Part shown: one piece after another, positions 35,562 to 47,500 of the stretch
Position numbering within the stretch: position 1 is the first letter of the stretch
Layout: each line of letters starts with the position of its first letter
Origin: Sipunculus nudus
Lineage: Eukaryota; Annelida; Sipuncula; Golfingiida; Sipunculidae
Assembly (NCBI GenBank): GCA_026874595.1
Contig: CM049307.1
Location: 65,218,870-65,282,869, forward strand
Reading direction: 5' to 3'
Length of the DNA: 64,000 nt
Made by a program: the position numbers and the translations under genes
Notes under the pieces: model-generated
The model's input: only the letters and a program-made list of their open reading frames with translations
Database searches by the model: none
What the model was told of the DNA's origin: nothing

Positions 35562-38500
35562 TAATAACGGATCCTACCGGCAAATAAAAATGTATAAAAA
35601 TGTTATGTGTAAGGCTTTAAAGCTATAAAAAATACTGCCGCTCTCTGTCGCATAAATGTGACTGAAATCGCAAGGTACGTATATACTTGTTGGACATGTT
35701 ATTGGGGTGTCGGTCACGTGACTGAGTCGATGACAGAAGTTCTTAAGCTAAGACTCCTATTTATGTAATGCGGAGTGCGGCATCACTATTGATTAAATAA
35801 ATAAGGCGAGATTCCGTGTACGAGGATCCGGCATGCGGAATGCGTATCCGGCAAAACGAATCACTACATGTAGCGATTTGCGCTAGTTCCGCATGGTATC
35901 CAAGAGCAACAGATATAAAACATGCATGTTGTCTTTCCGGTACATGTCATATCTCTTAACAGGCATTCCACGTTCCACATTCTGCATGTCGCATTCTGTA
36001 CTTAAGGAATCTTAGCTTTTTCTTCATGTGAAAAAAAAAAACGGTCGAAATGCATAAAAGAAAAGAATCCATGCAGAAGAATAAGATTTTCCAAATAAAT
36101 ATTATGAATATACCCAGCCTTTGTTATTGACAATTTACTTAATAGAATACCCTTGTATTGCAGAGAACTGGATTTTATTAACGTTATGAGTTATGACATG
36201 AACGGCCCATGGGATCTGAGTGCTGTCAACCATAACGCCCCCTTACATCCCAGAGCTGGTGAAAATGAGGTGCAAGTCATCAAGAATGTGGTAAGTTAAT
36301 CTGAACCTTATGTCTATGACATGAACGGCCCATGGGATCTGAGTGCTGTCAACCATAACGCCCCCTTACATCCCAGAGCTGGTGAAAATGAGGTGCAAGT
36401 CATCAAGAATGTGGTAAGTTAATCTGAACCTTATGTCTATGACATGAACGGCCCATGGGATCTGAGTGCTGTCAACCATAACGCCCCCTTACATCCCAGA
36501 GCTGGTGAAACTGAGGTGCAAGTCATCAAGAATGTGGTAAGTTAATCTGAACCTTATGTCTATGACATGAACGGCCCATGGGATCTGAGTGCTGTCAACC
36601 ATAACGCCCCCTTACATCCCAGAGCTGGTGAAAATGAGGTGCAAGTCATCAAGAGCGTGGTAAGTTAATCTGAACCTTATGTCTATGACATGAACGGCCC
36701 ATGGGATCTGAGTGCTGTCAACCATAACGCCTTCTTACATCCCAGAGCTGGTGAAAATGAGGTGCAAGTCATCAAGAGCGTGGTAAGTTATTCTGAACCT
36801 TATGTCTATGACATGAACGGCCCATGGGATCTGAGTGCTGTCAACCATAACGCCTTCTTACATCCCAGAGCTGGTAAAAATGAGGTGCAAGTCATCAAGA
36901 GCGTGGTAAGTTAATCTGAACCTTATGTCTATGACATGAACGGCCCATGGGATCTGAGTGCTGTCAACCATAACGCCTTCTTACATCCCAGAGCTGGTGA
37001 AAATGAGGTGCAAGTCATCAAGAGCGTGGTAAGTTATTCTGAACCTTATGTCTATGACATGAACGGCCCATGGGATCTGAAGGCTGTCAACCATAACGCC
37101 TTCTTACATCCCAGAGCTGGTGAAAATGAGGTGCAAGTCATCAAGAGCGTGGTAAGTTAATCTGAACCTTATGTCTATGACATGAACGGCCCATGGGATC
37201 TGAGTGCTGTCAACCATAACGCCTTCTTACATCCCAGAGCTGGTGAAAATGAGGTGCAAGTCATCAAGAACGTGGTAAGTTAATCTGAACCTTATGTCTA
37301 TGACATGAACGGCCCATGGGATCTGAGTGCTGTCAACCATAACGCCCCCTTACATCCCAGAGCTGGTGAAAATGAGGTGCAAGTCATCAAGAGCGTGGTA
37401 AGTTAATCTGAACCTTATGTCTGTGACATGAACGGCCCATGGGATCTGAGTGCTGTCAACCATAACGCCTTCTTACATCCCAGAGCTGGTGAAAATGAGG
37501 TGCAAGTCATCAAGAGCGTGGTAAGTTAATCTGAACCTTATGTCTATGACATGAACGGCCCATGGGATCTGAGTGCTGTCAACCATAACGCCTTCTTACA
37601 TCCCAGAGCTGGTGAAAATGAGGTGCAAGTCATCAAGAGCGTGGTAAGTTATTCTGAACCTTATGTCTATGACATGAACGGCCCATGGGATCTGAGTGCT
37701 GTCAACCATAACGCCTTCTTACATCCCAGAGCTGGTGAAAATGAGGTGCAAGTCATCAAGAGCGTGGTAAGTTAATCTGAACCTTATGTCTATGACATGA
37801 ACGGCCCATGGGATCTGAGTGCTGTCAACCATAACGCCTTCTTACATCCCAGAGCTGGTGAAAATGAGGTGCAAGTCATCAAGAGCGTGGTAAGTTAATC
37901 TGAACCTTATGTCTATGACATGAACGGCCCATGGTATCTGAGTGCTGTCAACCATAACGCCTTCTTACATCCCAGAGCTGGTGAAAATGAGGTGCAAGTG
38001 ATCAAGAGCGTGGTAAGTTAATCTGAACCTTATGTCTATGACATGAACGGCCCATCGGATCTGAGTGCTGTCAACCAAAACGCCCCCTTACATCCCAGAG
38101 CTGGTGAAAATGAGGTGCAAGTCATCAAGAGCGTGGTAAGTTAATCTGAACCTTATGTCTATGACATGAACGGCCCATGGTATCTGAGTGCTGTCAACCA
38201 AAACGCCCCCTTACATCCCAGAGCTGGTGAAAATGAGGTGCAAGTGATCAAGAGCGTGGTAAGTTAATCTGAACCTTATGTCTATGACATGAACGGCCCA
38301 TCGGATCTGAGTGCTGTCAACCAAAACGCCCCCTTACATCCCAGAGCTGGTGAAAATGAGGTGCAAGTCATCAAGAGCGTGGTAAGTTAATCTGAACCTT
38401 ATGTCTATGACATGAACGGCCCATGGGATCTGAGTGCTGTCAACCATAACGCCTTCTTACATCCCAGAGCTGGTGAAAATGAGGTGCAAGTCATCAAGAG

Positions 38501-41500
38501 CGTGGTAAGTTATTCTGAACCTTATGTCTATGACATGAACGGCCCATGGGATCTGAGTGCTGTCAACCATAACGCCTTCTTACATCCCAGAGCTGGTGAA
38601 AATGAGGTGCAAGTCATCAAGAGCGTGGTAAGTTAATCTGAACCTTATGTCTATGACATGAACGGCCCATGGGATCTGAGTGCTGTCAACCATAACGCCT
38701 TCTTACATCCCAGAGCTGGTGAAAATGAGGTGCAAGTCATCAAGAGCGTGGTAAGTTAATCTGAACCTTATGTCTATGACATGAACGGCCCATGGGATCT
38801 GAGTGCTGTCAACCATAACGCCTTCTTACATCCCAGAGCTGGTGAAAATGAGGTGCAAGTCATCAAAAGCGTGGTAAGTTAATCTGATCCTTATGTCTAT
38901 GACATGAACGGCCCATGGGATCTGAGTGCTGTCAACCAAAACGCCCCCTTACATCCCAGAGCTGGTGAAAATGAGGTGCAAGTCATCAAGAGCGTGGTAA
39001 GTTAATCTGAACCTTATGTCTATGACATGAACGGCCCATGGGATCTGAGTGCTGTCAACCATAACGCCTTCTTACATCCCAGAGCTGGTGAAAATGAGGT
39101 GCAAGTCATCAAGAGCGTGGTAAGTTAATCTGAACCTTATGTCTATGACATGAACGGCCCATGGGATCTGAGTGCTGTCAACCATAACGCCTTCTTACAT
39201 CCCAGAGCTGGTGAAAATGAGGTGCAAGTCATCAAGAACGTGGTAAGTTAATCTGAACCTTATGTCTATGACATGAACGGCCCATGGGATCTGAGTGCTG
39301 TCAACCATAACGCCCCCTTACATCCCAGAGCTGGTGAAAATGAGGTGCAAGTCATCAAGAGCGTGGTAAGTTAATCTGAACCTTATGTCTGTGACATGAA
39401 CGGCCCATGGGATCTGAGTGCTGTCAACCATAACGCCTTCTTACATCCCAGAGCTGGTGAAAATGAGGTGCAAGTCATCAAGAGCGTGGTAAGTTAATCT
39501 GAACCTTATGTCTATGACATGAACGGCCCATGGGATCTGAGTGCTGTCAACCATAACGCCTTCTTACATCCCAGAGCTGGTGAAAATGAGGTGCAAGTCA
39601 TCAAGAGCGTGGTAAGTTATTCTGAACCTTATGTCTATGACATGAACGGCCCATGGGATCTGAGTGCTGTCAACCATAACGCCTTCTTACATCCCAGAGC
39701 TGGTGAAAATGAGGTGCAAGTCATCAAGAGCGTGGTAAGTTAATCTGAACCTTATGTCTATGACATGAACGGCCCATGGGATCTGAGTGCTGTCAACCAT
39801 AACGCCTTCTTACATCCCAGAGCTGGTGAAAATGAGGTGCAAGTCATCAAGAGCGTGGTAAGTTAATCTGAACCTTATGTCTATGACATGAACGGCCCAT
39901 GGTATCTGAGTGCTGTCAACCATAACGCCTTCTTACATCCCAGAGCTGGTGAAAATGAGGTGCAAGTGATCAAGAGCGTGGTAAGTTAATCTGAACCTTA
40001 TGTCTATGACATGAACGGCCCATCGGATCTGAGTGCTGTCAACCAAAACGCCCCCTTACATCCCAGAGCTGGTGAAAATGAGGTGCAAGTCATCAAGAGC
40101 GTGGTAAGTTAATCTGAACCTTATGTCTATGACATGAACGGCCCATGGGATCTGAGTGCTGTCAACCATAACGCCTTCTTACATCCCAGAGCTGGTGAAA
40201 ATGAGGTGCAAGTCATCAAGAGCGTGGTAAGTTAATCTGAACCTTATGTCTATGACATGAACGGCCCATGGGATCTGAGTGCTGTCAACCATAACGCCTT
40301 CTTACATCCCAGAGCTGGTGAAAATGAGGTGCAAGTCATCAAGAGCGTGGTAAGTTAATCTGAACCTTATGTCTATGACATGAACGGCCCATGGGATCTG
40401 AGTGCTGTCAACCATAACGCCTTCTTACATCCCAGAGCTGGTAAAAATGAGGTGCAAGTCATCAAGAGCGTGGTAAGTTAATCTGAACCTTATGTCTATG
40501 ACATGAACGGCCCATGGGATCTGAGTGCTGTCAACCATAACGCCTTCTTACATCCCAGAGCTGGTGAAAATGAGGTGCAAGTCATCAAGAGCGTGGTAAG
40601 TTAATCTGAACCTTATGTCTATGACATGAACGGCCCATGGGATCTGAGTGCTGTCAACCATAACGCCTTCTTACATCCCAGAGCTGGTGAAAATGAGGTG
40701 CAAGTGATCAAGAGCGTGGTAAGTTAATCTGAACCTTATGTCTATGACATGAACGGCCCATCGGATCTGAGTGCTGTCAACCAAAACGCCCCCTTACATC
40801 CCAGAGCTGGTGAAAATGAGGTGCAAGTCATCAAGAGCGTGGTAAGTTAATCTGAACCTTATGTCTATGACATGAACGGCCCATGGTATCTGAGTGCTGT
40901 CAACCAAAACGCCCCCTTACATCCCAGAGCTGGTGAAAATGAGGTGCAAGTGATCAAGAGCGTGGTAAGTTAATCTGAACCTTATGTCTATGACATGAAC
41001 GGCCCATCGGATCTGAGTGCTGTCAACCAAAACGCCCCCTTACATCCCAGAGCTGGTGAAAATGAGGTGCAAGTCATCAAGAGCGTGGTAAGTTAATCTG
41101 AACCTTATGTCTATGACATGAACGGCCCATGGGATCTGAGTGCTGTCAACCATAACGCCTTCTTACATCCCAGAGCTGGTGAAAATGAGGTGCAAGTCAT
41201 CAAGAGCGTGGTAAGTTATTCTGAACCTTATGTCTATGACATGAACGGCCCATGGGATCTGAGTGCTGTCAACCATAACGCCTTCTTACATCCCAGAGCT
41301 GGTGAAAATGAGGTGCAAGTCATCAAGAGCGTGGTAAGTTAATCTGAACCTTATGTCTATGACATGAACGGCCCATGGGATCTGAGTGCTGTCAACCATA
41401 ACGCCTTCTTACATCCCAGAGCTGGTGAAAATGAGGTGCAAGTCATCAAGAGCGTGGTAAGTTAATCTGAACCTTATGTCTATGACATGAACGGCCCATG

Positions 41501-44500
41501 GGATCTGAGTGCTGTCAACCATAACGCCTTCTTACATCCCAGAGCTGGTGAAAATGAGGTGCAAGTCATCAAAAGCGTGGTAAGTTAATCTGATCCTTAT
41601 GTCTATGACATGAACGGCCCATGGGATCTGAGTGCTGTCAACCAAAACGCCCCCTTACATCCCAGAGCTGGTGAAAATGAGGTGCAAGTCATCAAGAGCG
41701 TGGTAAGTTAATCTGAACCTTATGTCTATGACATGAACGGCCCATGGGATCTGAGTGCTGTCAACCATAACGCCTTCTTACATCCCAGAGCTGGTGAAAA
41801 TGAGGTGCAAGTCATCAAGAGCGTGGTAAGTTAATCTGAACCTTATGTCTATGACATGAACGGCCCATGGGATCTGAGTGCTGTCAACCATAACGCCTTC
41901 TTACATCCCAGAGCTGGTGAAAATGAGGTGCAAGTCATCAAGAACGTGGTAAGTTAATCTGAACCTTATGTCTATGACATGAACGGCCCATGGGATCTGA
42001 GTGCTGTCAACCATAACGCCCCCTTACATCCCAGAGCTGGTGAAAATGAGGTGCAAGTCATCAAGAGCGTGGTAAGTTAATCTGAACCTTATGTCTGTGA
42101 CATGAACGGCCCATGGGATCTGAGTGCTGTCAACCATAACGCCTTCTTACATCCCAGAGCTGGTGAAAATGAGGTGCAAGTCATCAAGAGCGTGGTAAGT
42201 TAATCTGAACCTTATGTCTATGACATGAACGGCCCATGGGATCTGAGTGCTGTCAACCATAACGCCTTCTTACATCCCAGAGCTGGTGAAAATGAGGTGC
42301 AAGTCATCAAGAGCGTGGTAAGTTATTCTGAACCTTATGTCTATGACATGAACGGCCCATGGGATCTGAGTGCTGTCAACCATAACGCCTTCTTACATCC
42401 CAGAGCTGGTGAAAATGAGGTGCAAGTCATCAAGAGCGTGGTAAGTTAATCTGAACCTTATGTCTATGACATGAACGGCCCATGGGATCTGAGTGCTGTC
42501 AACCATAACGCCTTCTTACATCCCAGAGCTGGTGAAAATGAGGTGCAAGTCATCAAGAGCGTGGTAAGTTAATCTGAACCTTATGTCTATGACATGAACG
42601 GCCCATGGTATCTGAGTGCTGTCAACCATAACGCCTTCTTACATCCCAGAGCTGGTGAAAATGAGGTGCAAGTGATCAAGAGCGTGGTAAGTTAATCTGA
42701 ACCTTATGTCTATGACATGAACGGCCCATCGGATCTGAGTGCTGTCAACCAAAACGCCCCCTTACATCCCAGAGCTGGTGAAAATGAGGTGCAAGTCATC
42801 AAGAGCGTGGTAAGTTAATCTGAACCTTATGTCTATGACATGAACGGCCCATGGGATCTGAGTGCTGTCAACCATAACGCCTTCTTACATCCCAGAGCTG
42901 GTGAAAATGAGGTGCAAGTCATCAAGAGCGTGGTAAGTTAATCTGAACCTTATGTCTATGACATGAACGGCCCATGGGATCTGAGTGCTGTCAACCATAA
43001 CGCCTTCTTACATCCCAGAGCTGGTGAAAATGAGGTGCAAGTCATCAAGAGCGTGGTAAGTTAATCTGAACCTTATGTCTATGACATGAACGGCCCATGG
43101 GATCTGAGTGCTGTCAACCATAACGCCTTCTTACATCCCAGAGCTGGTAAAAATGAGGTGCAAGTCATCAAGAGCGTGGTAAGTTAATCTGAACCTTATG
43201 TCTATGACATGAACGGCCCATGGGATCTGAGTGCTGTCAACCATAACGCCTTCTTACATCCCAGAGCTGGTGAAAATGAGGTGCAAGTCATCAAGAGCGT
43301 GGTAAGTTAATCTGAACCTTATGTCTATGACATGAACGGCCCATGGGATCTGAGTGCTGTCAACCATAACGCCTTCTTACATCCCAGAGCTGGTGAAAAT
43401 GAGGTGCAAGTCATCAAGAGCGTGGTAAGTTATTCTGAACCTTATGTCATCACAAAAATACAAGAGCAAACAAGACAACAGGATAACCACGGTGGCACAA
43501 TGTAATTCTCATCCTTATAAGTGAATGAAACCAGTAATTCTTCCACAAGGGGCCTTAACTTGGTCTCAGAAAGTATCTTATCATACTGACGACTGTGGGC
43601 ATCTTGTATAAGGGGGACTTGTTTCTAGCTACAACATTCTTGAGAAGCAAAGAAGGGCAAAGAAAAGTTAAGATTGTGATTATTCACAATGATTAATCAT
43701 ATATCTCATTCTGACCCAAAGGGGTTCAATACTACATTTAACCAATGGTGGCATCAATATATTTTCTTTTTTTTTCATTGAAATTTTATCTCGAGATCTC
43801 AAGATAAGATCTGAAGATCACGACTTAACATCTCGAGATCTCGACTTAACATCTTTTTTTATGCAGCAATTTTTTGAGCGTGAAATACCACGTCGAGATC
43901 TCGAGATAAATGTTCTTTTCTTTGACCTACATCAACCACCGTACACTGGTAACATTTTATATTGCAATTTAAAAGTTAAAACAGTTTTAAAAGTCTAAAG
44001 CACGGTATACAGACAAGGCATGGGAAAGGATATTAAAGTGCAAGTTCAAGCACGTTTTACGTAAAATAGTTTCAAGGGTGATATTTGAGGAATATACAGT
44101 CAGGGGAACAATGCATTAACCCCGTCAGTTCTTCAGTTCTCCAGCCCAGAGTCCTGAAGACGACAGAATTCAGTACATCAATTAGTATGAATCATAATAA
44201 TCAGGATAATTCAGTGGGCTGAAAAATATAGGATCAACCAGATATATCTGTACTTGTTTTGGACATGTGAACATGATCTGTGTGTGGTTTCAGGCCTGGG
44301 CGATGAACTACTGGGTGTCTCTGGGCGCTTCGAAGGAGAACTTGGTTGTGGGAGTGGGCATGTACGGCCGCGGCTGGACACTTGCTGACAAGAATAATAC
44401 CCAGATTGGAGCCCCAGGCAAGGGCAAGAGCAGGGCCGGCAAATTTACCGGAGTAAAAGGAATCCTCGCCTATTATGAGGTACACTTACTCAAGCGCCAT

Positions 44501-47500
44501 TTCGGCCCCCTAACACTGTAAAGTCTACGACCAATGTTTTTAGCGTTAAGGTGCCTTCAACGAGGACCGCACTGTAAGGCGCAATGAGGATGCAATTATT
44601 TTTCGTCATTTTTGACAACGCCTCATGCATGGCCTATAAGTACGCTGTCACTTGACTTTAACCCCCCATAAATCCGAATATACTGTACAATAAATTTAAT
44701 ATTTTAATCTATATGTGAATCGCAAGATTTGGGTTTGATTTATTAATGACAACAGCTTAATGGTGATGTAGTGGTTTAGGTGTGATTTGAAAACAGAAAA
44801 CTTATTAATCTGATGTTAAAGATTCAATGTAAAGAGTAATATATAGGCCGATGTATTGAATGTATTCAATGAAATTTATAGAAATTGTTCATATAATACT
44901 TTGATAAACACAGTGACTACAGCATTGTGCAGCTCAGCAAGGGACAATGATTTAAATGATGAACTTTAAATACATTTTGCAGCTAAAGAGTCTTTCTTTG
45001 ATAAATTAATTACAGTTTGTTCATAACAATAAATTTAGGTTATAACTAAGTGTTTAATGTCATATGTTTAGCTTAAACTTTGAAAAAATAGGTTGAGCGG
45101 TCCGGACCTATCCAGGGATAAGCGGTCCGGTATTTTTTGTTAGCAGTCTGTTCAGTCCGGTTTGCACCTCTTGTTCAAAATTCACATTCCTTATAGTTGA
45201 AAATCCCTTCTAGACACAGAAGCAGAAGCAGAAGCAGATTGAAAGCAGATTATTGAATCTCTACCGATTCCTATGGTATATTTCGGCAGATATGCGGTAG
45301 TCTGAACAGTGGCGCCGCCACGCGTGTGTGGCAAGATGAACAAAAAGTCCCTTACGTGTTACAAGATGACCAGTGGATTGGTTATGATGACGTAGAAGTC
45401 TGACTGTCAAGGTGGGTTTACTTCTCAATAGTTTATACAATTTATACAGGAAATATCCGTCAAACATTCAGCAGACCAACATTGCATTTGACTGGGAGCG
45501 GGGGTTTTATATTGATAAGACAATGGTATATATATATAATTTATGAGAAACTTACAGGCACAGGCATACAAGAAAAGCAAGACATCAGTTGATTGAAAAC
45601 GGGCCCACAAGGACCATGATTTATTAGAAATCATCCCATCCCCGAAAATCTACATATTATGTTATATAAGATATAAAAAACATGTATGGTGGGGTCAAAA
45701 CCGCCAATAATATGTATACGCACATGATACACAATTAAAACAGATACAGTGGAGGAGTAAGGGGTGGATGGTGGGGTCAGAAACACAGTGAAGCAGGCAG
45801 CAGGAAGAGGCTGTGTAAGTACTGAACTTTGCTTAAGTACGGGTCAGTGTCCTCTCCGCACTGAAAGTATACATGCCTTAAAATGTACTGAATATTCTTA
45901 TAGGGTCAAATAACAGTCAGCAGACCACGCAACAGGCTGTCACAGCCATCAGGCTATTGTTTATAAAACATTTACCTCCGAAGCCAACTTACAAGCATAT
46001 AAGATATCTATTCTGCTAATGGAGGTCGAAATTAATTTATGGTCTCTCTCTGTCATGTATATTATAAAACATGTTTGAGAAGATGAAGTCTAAATAATTA
46101 AAATTTTAAAAAATTGCGGTAAATGAGGTGTTCCATACATTTAATAAAGCATCCTCAGATGGTTTTCGTTTGATAATTCTCAGGGACAAAAAAAAATAAT
46201 AAAATTGTACTTTGTATTGTGTCAGTAACCCCTGCTTCAGCCAAGATTATCTAAGACTGTATTTCTCAAGATAATCTTACATGGTTCTGTTTGATGGGTT
46301 GTCTCTTTGGAACATAAGGAATCCTGTTACTGGTTTAATGCATATCACATGTATCAAAATGATGCATCGCTGCTGAAACAAAAATTTAAGTGATGGACAT
46401 AAGAGGTTACAAGAAAAAAAAATTTATATGGTCCTGACATAGTAACAGGATATAGATAACAGGATATATATGTAAGATAGGTTACATGACACCAGGTAAT
46501 ATAAATAAATAAATGAACCTTGGTATTTATAAAAGATACGGATAACTACATAACAATAGAGCAAAATACTTGTAAGAATCAGCAGATTATGAAAGTACAA
46601 GATATTTAAGATGTCAGTCTTCGGATATACCAGGGTACCAGGGTCATTTGGCTGCTGAGCCCCTGAACTGAACAAATGTGGGATTAACCAGAAATGACAT
46701 AAACTCAACTAGAAATATGTGATTAAATAGACGATGACAGAACTCAACTAGAAATCTGTATTCTAAGAATGCAAGAGTCAGCCATTAAGTGATTCCTAAT
46801 TGCGGAATGCTCCTAAAACCATGTCCGCATTTATAAATCCGGCAAACATGCCCTTGATTACGTTCCCTGAGTCCGGATTAGGGACCATATCCACACCAAA
46901 ATCTAATCGTGTATTCATTTGCCCATTCCCGAAATGCCCTGAAAATTTCATGCGATTCCGTTCATGATCCATAATATATATTTTACTTTCAACTTTTTCA
47001 GTATTCCTTTACGTATAACCGCCTTACAATTCCACTTATCCACTTGAATCACTATTTTTGTCTGCATTTAACTATTTGTCCTTTTGTCCTTAATCAATGG
47101 TCTGATTTCTTCCAGGTTGACTGGCTGAAGAAAGAGGGCTACTCGGGCTGGATGATCTGGTCACTCGACCAGGACGACTTCGCTGCTCGCTTCTGTAACG
47201 GAGAAACATACCCGTTATTGAAGACCCTCAACAGAGCTCTAACCGGCAGCGTTCCGACGGCTGAACCCGCTCTCTCTCCGTCCAAGTAAATCCTGTTTCC
47301 TTTTTTGTTTGCCCCTTTTTATTAAGCCTGCCTCGTTGGGAGGAGAGACCTATATGGATTGATATGTTTATTTCTATTTCAACACATAGGTCGAACTTTT
47401 TATTGGTTGACTTTCTTAAGCCCAACGTCCCATGGTGTAAAACCATCGATTGTAACTCCCTGTTTTTTATTTCTGCTCTAGCGCTGGATCTCCAGTATGG

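Noticed and set aside
36192-43448. CRISPR array or tandem coding exons
   Set aside because: Units are contiguous with no spacers and derive from a eukaryotic exon. There is no acceptor in the unit, so they cannot act as canonical cassette exons; the 74-codon open frames are two units joined where TAA is TAT.
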